From contig REAR01000067.1 of NCBI GenBank assembly GCA_004295245.1, positions 1 through 54,898 of the forward strand: 54,898 nt of DNA, in the 5' to 3' direction. Numbering within the stretch: position 1 is the first letter of the stretch; the number at the start of each line of letters is the position of its first letter. Made by a program: the position numbers and the translations under genes. The DNA comes from Sphingobacteriales bacterium (lineage in GTDB: Bacteria; Bacteroidota; Bacteroidia; Chitinophagales; Chitinophagaceae). The notes under the pieces were generated by a model. That model saw only the letters and a program-made list of their open reading frames with translations. It ran no database searches and had not been told where the DNA came from. Positions 8,713-16,979 of the stretch are shown here, piece after piece.

Positions 8713-8867
8713 ACCGTTGTAGCAAGCAATAGTGCAAAGCCGGACTGCGGTTGCGTCGCACACTTGTGCAATTGAGGGCTAATGGGCCATTAACTATAAA
8801 CCATAGACATACATTAGCACAAGTGTGCGACGCAACGATGCTGAATGAAGTTATTACTGCTGGTAAC
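8713..8867. repeat. Paired subtype-A repeat forming a long hairpin
   Basis: Core GTTGCGTCGCA at 8750-8760 and its inverse at 8826-8836. The inner arms 8750-8769 and 8817-8836 are a perfect 20-bp inverted repeat with a 47-base loop. The right half ends in GCTGGTAAC, the complement of the usual outer arm. The element lies between two convergent genes, next to a terminator. Confidence 0.9.
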
Positions 8868-8872
8868 GTAAT

Positions 8873-8903
8873 AAAAAACCCCGCAATAATGCGGGGCTTT
8901 TTA
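8873..8903. terminator. Bidirectional intrinsic terminator
   Basis: Stem CCCCGCA/TGCGGGG (8879-8885 with 8890-8896), flanked by A-rich and T-rich tracts. It serves both convergent units. Confidence 0.85.
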
Positions 8904-9606
8904 TTATTTAAACATTAGTTCTTTTACTTTTTCTTTGTCTTCTTTTTCTTTCTTAAGATCAAACATAGTTCCAAACAATCTATCCCAAATGGTGGTGCTT
9001 ACGCCAAAACCCTGGTGCTCATTTTTATAATGATGCAGGTGATGGTTGCGCCATAATGGTTTCATCCATTTAAAAGGAGGGTTCCAGGCATGTATGGCAT
9101 AGTGCATGGTGCCATACATAAGATAGCCTATTAAAAAGCCGGGAAAAAACATAAAAGCACCTTTGCCAGCCACCAAATACATAATTGAAAAAATAGCTGA
9201 GGCAAGAATAAGACTGGGCACTGGCGGCATAAAAAGGCGCTCTTTATCTCTAGGAAAATGATGGTGGTTGCCATGAAAGGCGCTCTTTATCTCTAGGAAA
9301 ATGATGGTGGTTGCCATGCAATACATATGCTATTTTCTGAATGCGGGGGTTCTCGCTTACCCAGTGAAAAACAAAGCGGTGAAAAAGATATTCAAATAAG
9401 GTCCAAAAAAGCATGCCCCCAAAAAAGGTAGCTGCCATTCTGCTGTAAGAATATAAAAACGTGTTACTGCTGTAGTATAGCAGAAAAAAAATAATTGGCA
9501 GGTACATACCCCAAATTACCAATGGGTGTGTTTTGGTAAGCATTTCAAGATAATTGCTCTTAAACAAACGAGCCTGACCTTTATTATTAATTTTTTCAAA
9601 ATGCAT
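8904..9606 (-). pseudogene. Fatty-acid hydroxylase/sterol desaturase family gene, frameshifted by a 43-bp tandem duplication
   Basis: The N-terminal half (9606 down to about 9250) has membrane helices and the histidine motifs HRFVFH and HGNHHHFPRDKERL. The C-terminal half (about 9300 down to 8904) repeats HGNHHHFPRDKERL in another frame, then carries HYAIH and HHLHH. Together these are the eight-His diiron motifs of the membrane fatty-acid 2-hydroxylase family. The frame is broken by an exact 43-bp tandem duplication (9233-9275 and 9276-9318). Removing one copy leaves 660 bp, an uninterrupted 219-aa protein of normal length. As given, no full-length product can be made. The enzyme would hydroxylate fatty acids or sphingolipid acyl chains. 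Confidence 0.88.
9233..9318. repeat. Perfect 43-bp tandem duplication inside a coding region
   Basis: Copy 1 is 9233-9275 and copy 2 is 9276-9318. They are identical and directly abutting, both starting AAAGGCGCTC and ending GGTTGCCATG. Forty-three is not a multiple of three, so the duplication shifts the frame of the hydroxylase gene. Confidence 0.97.
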
Positions 9607-9751
9607 ATTGCCTCTTTTTTGCACTGCAAAGATAAACTGAAATTGCTAAAAATATTTTTACTGCAGGTATTTAACAAACAGAATCTGTATCAATTTTGTT
9701 TACAAGTAAACTTTGTAAGTGATAAGTGTAAGGTATTGGGTGTGCTTTGTG

Positions 9752-9787
9752 CAAAAAATAAGCCCCGATGTGGAAACAACGGGACTT
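9752..9787 (-). terminator. Probable terminator after the M3 peptidase gene
   Basis: On the minus strand AGTCCCG...CGGGGCT (9780-9786 with 9761-9767) forms a stem with a 12-base loop, followed by TTATTTTTTG. The 273-bp interval between the peptidase and the hydroxylase holds nothing else I can support. Confidence 0.55.
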
Positions 9788-9897
9788 TTGGTTAAGGCTC
9801 TGATTAGTAGCTATTTTGAATTTCTTAATTGCTGACCCAAATTTAAACGCCTGTTTTATAATCACCAATTAAGAGGCATACCACTTTGTGGGTATTT

Positions 9898-11631
9898 TTA
9901 TAGATTTTTATACACTTCTTTCATTTCTAAGCCAACAAAATCCATTAACTGTTTTATGTTGTTGCCAGAAAAGCTAAATGTTAAACCGGCGCTTTTATAA
10001 AGTTCTGGTAGTGTTTTAGTGCCACCAAGGCTTAAGGCTTGCATATACTTATCAAGTGTATCTTCTTTATTTACCTTATACTGCCGCCAAAGGCCAATAG
10101 CACCCAATTGGGCAATACCATATTCTATATAATAAAAAGGCACTTCAAAAAGATGTAATTGGCGTTGCCAGTTGTATTTGCGGTAAGTTTCTAAGTTTGA
10201 AAAATCAATGGCGGTGGTGGCAAATTCATTCAATATTTCCATCCATCGGCTGGCTCTCTCTTCTTTAGTATGTGTTGGGTTTTCGTACACCCAATGCTGA
10301 AACTTATCAATTGTTGCTATCCAGGGAAAAATAGTGATTACTCTTTCCAACTGATGTTCTTTTGCACGGGTTAGCTCTTCATTATTATTAAAAAATACAT
10401 CCCAATAATCCATACTAAATAACTCCATTGCCATACTGGCAACTTCTGCAACTTCCATTGGGTATTCTTTAAAAGAACTTAATTCTAATGGGTGCGCTAA
10501 AAAAGAGTGCACTGCATGCCCACCTTCGTGTACCATGGTAGTAACATCGCACATTTGACCTGCGGCGTTCATAAAAATAAATGGGGCACCGCTTTCTGCC
10601 AATGGACAGTTATAACCACCGGGGGCCTTGCCTTTGCGGCTTTCTAAATCAAAATGTCCCATCTGGCTCATGGTGCGCAGGCAGTCTGCAAAGAAGGGGC
10701 GTATTTTTTGAAAGCAGGCAATACTTTTTTCTAACAACTCATTGCCGTTGGTAAAAGGGCGTAGCGGGTTGGTGCCAGCGGGCTCTGCTTCAGTATCCCA
10801 TGGGCGCAGTGTAGCTAATTGCAGTTTTTGTTTTTTTTGCTCGTAAATTTTATTTACCAGCGGTACTACATATTCTTTTACTGCTTCATGAAACTGGTAG
10901 CAATCTTCTTTGCTATAATCAAAACGTCCCAGTTCTTTAAATTTATAGTCTCTGTAATTTTCAAATCCAGCATTAAGGGCAACCTGATGGCGTTTGGCTA
11001 TGAGCTGAGAATATAAATCATCTAAGGTTTCATTATCCTGCAGGCGGCGGTCGTTTATTTTTCGGTATACTTCTTCTCTTAATGTACGGTCGTGGCTTTC
11101 TAAAAATTTTGCAGCCTGCTGCAGGGTGTATTCTTTTTGGTTAAGCGTAATCGTCATTTTACCAGAAACAACACCAAACTGCTGGCCCAGCACACTTAGT
11201 TCTGATAATAACGGAATATTTTCTTCTCTGAATAGTTCAATGCTTTTTTTTACACTGCGCAGGTAGGTAAAGTATTTATCAGTATTTAACTGATTGGTGA
11301 AAGGGCAATCTATCAGTTTTCGGTTAAGTGCATCTGCATAGGGTTGTATTTGTGGTTGTATTTGAGTAACAAAATAAATGAAAGCTTCTTCCAAGGTTTT
11401 ATTTTCAGTATCGCAAGTCATTTTTATTTGCCGCCAGCAAGCGTCTTCACTTATTGCGGCCTCTAACTCACTACTGTCTTTTAACCATTGCTCCAAGTCT
11501 TCCAGGCTGGTAATCGGTCGTTCTGCGAGGTCTTTAAAAAAAGGAGCTATCGCATCCCAATTTGTAAGTGCAAATGTTTGAGGTAGGTAATTGCGGGGTA
11601 ATTTTTCTATTGAGGCATTGGCCTGTATCAT
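9898..11631 (-). CDS. M3-family oligoendopeptidase (PepF/M3-like)
   Basis: The 577-aa zinc metallopeptidase has the motif HEGGH (in MVHEGGHAVHSF, about residue 368), followed about 28 residues later by the third zinc ligand region EVASMAMELFS. M3 oligoendopeptidases are cytosolic and cut short peptides. Typical M3 features also include the C-terminal segment FYYIEYGIAQLGAIGLW. I prefer the ATG at 11631; the open frame extends 7 codons further but through a hairpin region. No signal peptide is present. Confidence 0.92.
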   Translation of the reverse strand: MIQANASIEKLPRNYLPQTFALTNWDAIAPFFKDLAERPITSLEDLEQWLKDSSELEAAISEDACWRQIKMTCDTENKTLEEAFIYFVTQIQPQIQPYADALNRKLIDCPFTNQLNTDKYFTYLRSVKKSIELFREENIPLLSELSVLGQQFGVVSGKMTITLNQKEYTLQQAAKFLESHDRTLREEVYRKINDRRLQDNETLDDLYSQLIAKRHQVALNAGFENYRDYKFKELGRFDYSKEDCYQFHEAVKEYVVPLVNKIYEQKKQKLQLATLRPWDTEAEPAGTNPLRPFTNGNELLEKSIACFQKIRPFFADCLRTMSQMGHFDLESRKGKAPGGYNCPLAESGAPFIFMNAAGQMCDVTTMVHEGGHAVHSFLAHPLELSSFKEYPMEVAEVASMAMELFSMDYWDVFFNNNEELTRAKEHQLERVITIFPWIATIDKFQHWVYENPTHTKEERASRWMEILNEFATTAIDFSNLETYRKYNWQRQLHLFEVPFYYIEYGIAQLGAIGLWRQYKVNKEDTLDKYMQALSLGGTKTLPELYKSAGLTFSFSGNNIKQLMDFVGLEMKEVYKNL

Positions 11632-11650
11632 ACAGTATGTTTTAAATAAC

Positions 11651-11698
11651 ACAAGCTACAAACTTCCGCAATAAAATTTACGGATGGTTGTAGCTTGT
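11651..11698 (-). terminator. Hairpin between the DUF5606 gene and the M3 peptidase
   Basis: An 11-bp perfect stem ACAAGCTACAA/TTGTAGCTTGT (11651-11661 with 11688-11698) with a long loop. It probably stops the DUF5606 transcript. No strong T tract follows, so some read-through is likely. Confidence 0.5.
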
Positions 11699-11715
11699 AA
11701 TAATAGATTAATGGC

Positions 11716-12312
11716 TTATTTCTTTTTTGCCGGAGCTTTCTTTTTTGGGGTTTCTTCTTCAGTAGCAGTTTCTTCTTTCTTAGCACGGGTAGTCTTCTTT
11801 TTGGGTGCTTCTTCTGCGGCAGCATCTGTAACTTCTTCTTTTTTCTTAGCTGCTTTAGCTTTTGGTGCAGGCTTTGTTGCTTCTATTGCCGGTTCTGCTG
11901 CCGGTTCTTCTATTGTTTCTGCTTCGTACTCGGTTAATTTAATTTCTACGTTATTGGCTTTTAGTACAACATACCATTTTACCATTTTCTTCATATCGCT
12001 GTTGTATACTCTTTCAAAATCCATATCGGGGTATACTTTTTCAAAATAGGCTTTTATGGCTTTAGCGTCTTTTTCATCGGGCAGGGTAGCGCTATTTTTT
12101 TCCATAGCGTTAAATATGTCTACCAGGTTTACATTATCTCTTACGGTGAAAATTTCTATAGTTTCCAGATGTGAGAAATTGTGTACACGGCTGGCTACAA
12201 AACGGGTGCTGCTATCGTCTAACGACTTTACAATAGCGCCATCTGATTTGCTGCTTAATAACTCATACAAGCCGGGTAAACCGGTTACTGCAATTATTTT
12301 GTTGTATTCCAT
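11716..12312 (-). CDS. DUF5606 family protein with Lys/Ala-rich tail
   Basis: The 198-aa protein has an N-terminal part (residues 1 to about 130, starting MEYNKIIAVTGLPGLYELL) that matches a Bacteroidota family annotated DUF5606, function unknown. It is followed by a low-complexity C-terminal tail of about 55 residues built from repeats such as PKKKTTRAKKEE and ending KKKAPAKKK, resembling a histone H1-like nucleic-acid-binding tail. No signal peptide or membrane segment is visible. Nucleic-acid binding is an inference from tail composition only. Confidence 0.8.
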   Translation of the reverse strand: MEYNKIIAVTGLPGLYELLSSKSDGAIVKSLDDSSTRFVASRVHNFSHLETIEIFTVRDNVNLVDIFNAMEKNSATLPDEKDAKAIKAYFEKVYPDMDFERVYNSDMKKMVKWYVVLKANNVEIKLTEYEAETIEEPAAEPAIEATKPAPKAKAAKKKEEVTDAAAEEAPKKKTTRAKKEETATEEETPKKKAPAKKK

Positions 12313-12429
12313 ACAAATTATACTTAGTTAAACTTTGGGGGTGCAAGATAATCCTAAAAACTAAAACGCACCAAAGCTGGCAGTACTATTTATAGAAACA
12401 CCAAGAAAGCCCCTTTTAGAACAACTGCT

Positions 12430-12477
12430 GAAGTGTGCGACGCAACGGCTGCCGGGCTTTGAACGGCTGATGGCAAC
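12430..12477 (-). repeat. Intergenic repeat, subtype A
   Basis: Core TGCGACGCAAC at 12436-12446 (preceded by GAAGTG), followed by GGCTGCCGGG. It lies just past the stop codon of the ABC membrane protein gene. The rest of 12313-12486 holds nothing I can assign. Confidence 0.75.
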
Positions 12478-12486
12478 AAAAAAATA

Positions 12487-13410
12487 TCAGGCAGTTGCTT
12501 CAAGGGCTGCTGGTGGTATAACCGGCAGGTCTGTACCGGGTGTTTCGGGCAAATCATCATGATGCAGTTCGATGCGCCGGGTAATATCTTGTAAGGAGCT
12601 TAAACGCTGAACGGTATAAGGTATGGTATCTAACCCTGAAACAAACTTGAGGATGTAGTAATAAATGCCAATGAGGTCTCCGGCTAAAATAGCTGTGCTG
12701 TTTTGTTGGGTGCTTATTAATAAGGAAATACCAATGACCACCATTACAATAATTTCCATGGCTCCAAAATTCCATGCTTCGCGGTCTGAGATTTTTATTT
12801 GCCATTTACGCAGGTTATTGTAGTGCTGGCGTATTAAGTGTGTATTGCCGGTGGTAATGATATCTACCTGTTTTTCCAATTCATCGTTTTTTACTCTATT
12901 CAGCAGTTTCATTTTTCTGCCATATAAAAAACTGAGCACGGCAACCGGTAGCAGCATTATTAAACAAATACTTACTACAGCGCTATCGTAAAAAAATAAT
13001 AATATCAGCGAGCCGAATAGGTTGTAAACGGCCTCAATAATGTATACAAGATCGTATTCTAAAAAATCTACAAACTCTCGTGCCAGTGTAGAATGTGCAC
13101 TTAGTTTAGAAACCTCGGCCTGTTTATAGCGTCTGCTAAGAAAGCGGGTTACCAGTGATGTGTAAATAGAAGAATAAGTGCGGGTATCATACATATGGCG
13201 CAGGGTGCCTATTACTAACCATACAATATGTATTATGCTAAGTATAATTAAGCCCTTGTAACTGCCTTTTATAAGATCATTTACTGCATTGCCTAAAAAG
13301 AAGGGGCGCAAAAGTGTGCCCAGCATTTCTAATGCAAATAGGGTATAAGTAAGTATTAGTTTACTTCTGTGTTGTAGTACCAGCTTTTTTAAAATATCAA
13401 ATCTCGACAT
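12487..13410 (-). CDS. Stand-alone ABC transporter six-helix membrane domain protein
   Basis: The 307-aa protein has an exporter-type ABC transmembrane domain. Helices are visible near residues 16-36, 52-72, 134-155, 157-173 and 238-258, with TLARE and the intracellular-loop style segment VDIITTGNTHLIRQ. There is no nucleotide-binding domain: no Walker A, signature or Walker B motif appears here or downstream before the repeat at 12430. This resembles the ABC_membrane_3 type family rather than a truncated exporter, because the frame ends naturally after a Pro-rich tail. It lies 95 bp downstream of the ATP-grasp-SET fusion on the same strand and is probably in its operon. Transport, partner ATPase and substrate are unknown. 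Confidence 0.8.
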   Translation of the reverse strand: MSRFDILKKLVLQHRSKLILTYTLFALEMLGTLLRPFFLGNAVNDLIKGSYKGLIILSIIHIVWLVIGTLRHMYDTRTYSSIYTSLVTRFLSRRYKQAEVSKLSAHSTLAREFVDFLEYDLVYIIEAVYNLFGSLILLFFYDSAVVSICLIMLLPVAVLSFLYGRKMKLLNRVKNDELEKQVDIITTGNTHLIRQHYNNLRKWQIKISDREAWNFGAMEIIVMVVIGISLLISTQQNSTAILAGDLIGIYYYILKFVSGLDTIPYTVQRLSSLQDITRRIELHHDDLPETPGTDLPVIPPAALEATA

Positions 13411-13505
13411 AGCCTTTCGTTTTCAAAACATTCAAAAAAATAGGGTTCCTCAGCAACTGTTGTTACTGTTTTTTTTGAATTAATGGGCTTGTAAGACCGG
13501 GATTA

Positions 13506-14948
13506 TTACTCGCCGTTTAACACCCGTGCTTGTTTTTCTCTTTTGGTTATAGAGTTTTTAGCACTACCTGTTACCAGGCCACGGCATTTACGGCTTCCAC
13601 ACCGGCATTCGAAAGGCTCCATATTCTCATCATCCAGCATAGATGCGTAATCGAGGGTTAGCTCTTCGCCTTTTTTGATATTTCTGAGGGCTATTACATT
13701 AAGCCCATCGTAGGCTGTATTGGGTTGGCAACTGTGGTTCTGAGGCGCCCATCCGGTGGGATCTTCATCCCAGAGCAAAAATACTTCATTGCTTACAGGA
13801 TAAGCATAACGCCTGAAAATTTCTTTTTCTTCTTCGTTCCAGTTAAGGTCTACATAGCGGCGGGTAACCAAGCGTTGAGAACGCTCTTCTCCCCTGAAAA
13901 TCAACTCTCCGGAACGAATGATGCGGTTGGCATAAATGCCATAACCAGCTATTGAATTGCCTTTTACGGCGTAATTTTTTAGTTTGCGCCTATGGCGGGC
14001 AATGCCTTCATTAATGATATGTTCTAAAAAGCCAGCCTGACCAATGCCATCAAATTTTAAAATAAAATCAGCAGATCCTTCATAGCCATCGGTATAAAAA
14101 ACGGAGCAGGTAAAGTTTATTTCAAGAAAATAGATTGTTCCTTTATCGTTTACTCTAAAGTCTAAACGGGCATAACCCACGCCATTAAACCCTTTAAATA
14201 TTCTTTCTGCGGCAGCTTTTAATTCTTTTTCCAAAGCAGGGTCTTCGCAAGGAAAATTACAGTCCGGATGCAGTTCAGATGTTTTTAAAGCATAGGTTTT
14301 AAAACTACGACCGGCCGGAAATTTATACTCAACTGGCTTAAACACCGTACAGCTTCTTTCTTCTTCATTAGCTGCCAGTAAAACAGTAAACTCGCGGCCG
14401 GCAATATATTCTTCTACTAATAAGGGGCCGTATTCATCCAATATTTCGGCAATCTTACTTTTCAGCTCTTCTTTATTCTGTACTAATGAGCGATCATCCA
14501 CACCCAAACTATCACCTGCTTTTGCTGGCTTCACAAACAAAGGATACTGCAGTTGCTTTTCTACTATTTCTGCATCGGTTAATTTTTCTACCAGCACATA
14601 ACCCGGTGTGTTTACGCCTTCACAAAAAGCAACATATTTCATTAATTCTTTGGTGGGGTCGTATAACTTGGCGCTGGGGCCGGTGTGTGGCAGGTCTAGT
14701 AAATCAAAACTGTGTATTACGTCAATTGAGGGAACTTCCCATTCTAAATAACCTTCGCAAAGGTTTACAAAACAATCGTAATTTTTTTTCTTTAACTCCT
14801 TTAACTGTCTATAAGTGGTAAGCTTGTTTAAGAATACGTGGTCTACAATATGCCCCGGTAAAAGCGGAGACAGGTTTCTTGGCGGATCATAATTTTTATA
14901 ATCAACACCTGTGGTAGAATAGTCTGGTTGCAGTACACAAATCTTCAT
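13506..14948 (-). CDS. ATP-grasp ligase fused to a SET methyltransferase domain
   Basis: The 480-aa protein has two domains. Residues 1 to about 310 form an ATP-grasp ligase related to D-Ala-D-Ala ligase. It has ATP-lysine segment PLFVKPAKAGDSLGV, VEEYIAGREFTVLLAA and the metal-binding ARLDFRV...YFLEINFTC with the E-x-N pair. Residues about 325-470 form a SET domain: SIAGYGIYA (S-adenosylmethionine site), NHSCQPN, GEELTLDYA with the catalytic Tyr, and a post-SET Cys cluster CRCGSRKC. ATP-grasp enzymes join a carboxylate to an amine via acyl phosphate; SET enzymes methylate lysine side chains. One chain carrying both suggests ligation and N-methylation of the same small molecule or peptide. 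The start at 14948 (MKICVLQPDYS) suits the fold. Confidence 0.85.
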   Translation of the reverse strand: MKICVLQPDYSTTGVDYKNYDPPRNLSPLLPGHIVDHVFLNKLTTYRQLKELKKKNYDCFVNLCEGYLEWEVPSIDVIHSFDLLDLPHTGPSAKLYDPTKELMKYVAFCEGVNTPGYVLVEKLTDAEIVEKQLQYPLFVKPAKAGDSLGVDDRSLVQNKEELKSKIAEILDEYGPLLVEEYIAGREFTVLLAANEEERSCTVFKPVEYKFPAGRSFKTYALKTSELHPDCNFPCEDPALEKELKAAAERIFKGFNGVGYARLDFRVNDKGTIYFLEINFTCSVFYTDGYEGSADFILKFDGIGQAGFLEHIINEGIARHRRKLKNYAVKGNSIAGYGIYANRIIRSGELIFRGEERSQRLVTRRYVDLNWNEEEKEIFRRYAYPVSNEVFLLWDEDPTGWAPQNHSCQPNTAYDGLNVIALRNIKKGEELTLDYASMLDDENMEPFECRCGSRKCRGLVTGSAKNSITKREKQARVLNGE

Positions 14949-15052
14949 AAATAACAAACGGGCTCACTACTAATTTAAAGTAGTAATGAAGTTAAAAGAA
15001 TATGATTGAATAATAAATTTATAAAGCGCTTTTATTGTAATTAATTTTTGTT

Positions 15053-15108
15053 GTAACCAGCTATATAACCCTAATGTACTACTGTTGCGTCGCACCCTGC
15101 AACTGCAG
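15053..15108 (+). repeat. Intergenic repeat, subtype A
   Basis: Arm GTAACCAGC at 15053-15061, then core GTTGCGTCGCA at 15084-15094 followed by CCCTGCAACTGCAG. It lies between the two ATP-grasp genes. Confidence 0.8.
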
Positions 15109-15120
15109 CACACTAATCAG

Positions 15121-16218
15121 CTACTTTAAAGAATGCCGTTGCCATGCATCTGTTAATATTTCAATTACTAAACTGCTAAAGCTTTTGCCTGCAAAGCGTA
15201 AAATAGCACCAATAGAAGTATAATCTTCATCATCACTTAAACCACACTGTGCATTTACTTCTAAAATATATAGTTGGCCTGTTTTACTATCCATGCGAAT
15301 ATCTAACCTGCCGTAGCCAGTACCCTTTACAGCAATATAAGCTTGCAGGCTAATGGTATGTAAAGCACTTACAAGTGTAGCTGCTGGCTGATGATACTCA
15401 TAAAAATTGCCATTGCCAGGCATGGGTGTTTCTTGTTCATATATTTCCCACAACCGGTCGAAGGATAAAAATTTTTCTGTTTCTGGTAACGATGCATGAA
15501 AGATGCGTTCTACCGGCGGGTATACTATACATTCATCTGGTTGCTGGTAAGAGCCTACAATAAAAGTGGTAAACTCCGGACCGCTTATAAATTGTTCTGC
15601 AAATAAACCACCGGTGGTTAATTGCCAGCCCCGGTATCCTTCATTCAATTCTTTAATGCGGTCAACCAGCTCTTCATTTGTATGCACTACGTTTTTTACA
15701 GATACCCCCATACTGCCCCCAGAAATTGCAGGTTTAATAATAATGGGGGCACCTAACTTTTCACAAACACCAGTAACATCTTTCTCATTACCTGTCAAAA
15801 CAGTCCATGCAGCATTGGTAACCCCGTGTGCATCAAAAGCCTGCTTCATTGGTATTTTAGAAGTAGTAATGTCGTAGAAATAGGCAGAAGCACCGGTATA
15901 AGCCAATTGCTGTTTTTCCAGTTCATAAATAACTGAAATGCCAGGCGTGCTATTAATTTCATCTCCATCGCAAAGGTTTAATACCAATGGAATCAAACCA
16001 TCGCTTTTGGTTTTTATAGTGCCAATAACTTCTTTAAAATTTTGCAGGGTTACTGGTTGCCATTGCCAGTTTGCGTGTAACTCATTAAATACAGCGGTGT
16101 ATTCTTTCAGGCTTTGAGAGAAGTCATAATAGTACTGCAGGTTGGGGTCTTCTGTTTCCAGATAGGGAACCAATACCCAAATCTTCAGCCGCGATAATGG
16201 TAATGTAAAATCAGTCAT
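15121..16218 (-). CDS. ATP-grasp ligase (D-Ala-D-Ala ligase-like)
   Basis: The 365-aa ATP-grasp protein has APIIIKPAISGGSMGVSV (ATP-binding Lys), FAEQFISGPEFTTFIVG, and GYGRLDIRMDS...LYILEVNAQCG with the metal-binding E-x-N. The early part contains VLNLCDGDE and TGASAYFYDITTSKIPMKQ, as in D-Ala-D-Ala ligases. The substrate is unknown. I choose ATG 16218 (MTDFTLPLSRLKIWVL), which begins 10 bp after the SET gene's stop; the longer frame from 16260 would overlap that gene by 32 bp. It is the separate-gene counterpart of the ligase half of the fusion 170 bp downstream. Confidence 0.82.
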   Translation of the reverse strand: MTDFTLPLSRLKIWVLVPYLETEDPNLQYYYDFSQSLKEYTAVFNELHANWQWQPVTLQNFKEVIGTIKTKSDGLIPLVLNLCDGDEINSTPGISVIYELEKQQLAYTGASAYFYDITTSKIPMKQAFDAHGVTNAAWTVLTGNEKDVTGVCEKLGAPIIIKPAISGGSMGVSVKNVVHTNEELVDRIKELNEGYRGWQLTTGGLFAEQFISGPEFTTFIVGSYQQPDECIVYPPVERIFHASLPETEKFLSFDRLWEIYEQETPMPGNGNFYEYHQPAATLVSALHTISLQAYIAVKGTGYGRLDIRMDSKTGQLYILEVNAQCGLSDDEDYTSIGAILRFAGKSFSSLVIEILTDAWQRHSLK

Positions 16219-16228
16219 CGTTTCGGGC

Positions 16229-16744
16229 TCACACTCTTTGCTGGTTGTTGCTGCGTGCATGCAGTTGGCTTTGTATAAAATGGGTTAATTTATAGGTGTT
16301 AATTTGTGCGGGGGTAAGATAAGCGGCTCCTTTAATTTCTCCCAAACAATGAATGCTGCCGCAAAAGCATTTAAAAGATTGAACCATGTCCCACTCGGTT
16401 GATGGATAGAAGAAAGTTAATTCGTCGCCTTCTTCCACATCTTGTAATGCGGTTAGTTGGTAGAGGTGTGTATCAAAGAAAACATTGGGGCTGCAACTGT
16501 GGTTAATAAATTGAAGAAAAGTAGGTTCAAGAGTTATATGGGTATTTGTGCCTACCTGAACTGTTAAATAAGTGGGATGATTTTGTGTTTGCCCCGGATA
16601 AAATGGGGCTATTACTTCACCCGACTTAACAAACCGGTTAGCGAATAATGCCTTTTGCCGGGTTATTTCATTAAGTTTTACTGTTACGATGCCGTGGTTG
16701 CTTACAGGGCTGTAAACGGCATCAATGGGCGGGTTAGTATTCAT
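16229..16744 (-). CDS. SET-domain protein (putative protein-lysine methyltransferase)
   Basis: The 171-aa SET protein has KALFANRFVKSGEVI in place of the usual GxG segment, INHSCSPN for cofactor/pseudoknot binding, and GDELTFFYPSTEW, where the common D-Y pair is replaced by F-Y, keeping the Tyr. A post-SET cluster CFCGSIHC follows. Its downstream neighbour begins 10 bp after its stop and encodes an ATP-grasp ligase, so the pair reproduces, as two genes, the domain content of the fusion protein at 13506-14948 in the opposite order. The methyl acceptor is unknown; histones are absent, so a small molecule, peptide or another protein is the target. Confidence 0.82.
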   Translation of the reverse strand: MNTNPPIDAVYSPVSNHGIVTVKLNEITRQKALFANRFVKSGEVIAPFYPGQTQNHPTYLTVQVGTNTHITLEPTFLQFINHSCSPNVFFDTHLYQLTALQDVEEGDELTFFYPSTEWDMVQSFKCFCGSIHCLGEIKGAAYLTPAQINTYKLTHFIQSQLHARSNNQQRV

Positions 16745-16927
16745 ACTGTAATTTGAATGAAAAGATAGATAAAAAGATGCTTGTAATTGTTCTATTAAAA
16801 CACCACTATGATAGATGTTAATAAAAAGAGTTTAATTGTTGATTAATGAAAGTATAAAAATTGAAATGACAGTTATTATACTGGGATAGTATGTATGCTA
16901 AAGAAGCTGAAAATGGTTATAGTGTAA

Positions 16928-16972
16928 AAGTGTGCGACGCAACCGGAGTTGCTACTTATACTGAGGCTGGCT
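16928..16972 (-). repeat. Intergenic repeat, subtype A
   Basis: Core TGCGACGCAAC at 16933-16943 (preceded by AAAGTG), followed by CGGAGTTGC...GGCTGGC. It lies between the stop of the small lipoprotein gene and the SET gene start. The rest of 16745-16979 is AT-rich with nothing else assigned. Confidence 0.75.
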
Positions 16973-16979
16973 TAAAAAA

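Noticed and set aside
9233-9318. Programmed frameshift in the hydroxylase gene
   Set aside because: There is no slippery sequence or overlap of frames designed for shifting; the exact duplication explains the break completely.
9671-9868. A 65-aa minus-strand frame between the hydroxylase and M3 peptidase genes
   Set aside because: It has no family pattern, reads through the peptidase terminator and lacks a plausible start context.
11684-12049. A 121-aa plus-strand Ala/Ser-rich frame
   Set aside because: It is the antisense shadow of the Lys/Ala-rich tail of the DUF5606 gene.
12487-13410. ABC exporter truncated by mutation
   Set aside because: The frame ends naturally after a Pro-rich tail and no nucleotide-binding domain remnant follows. 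Stand-alone membrane-domain proteins of this size exist as a family.
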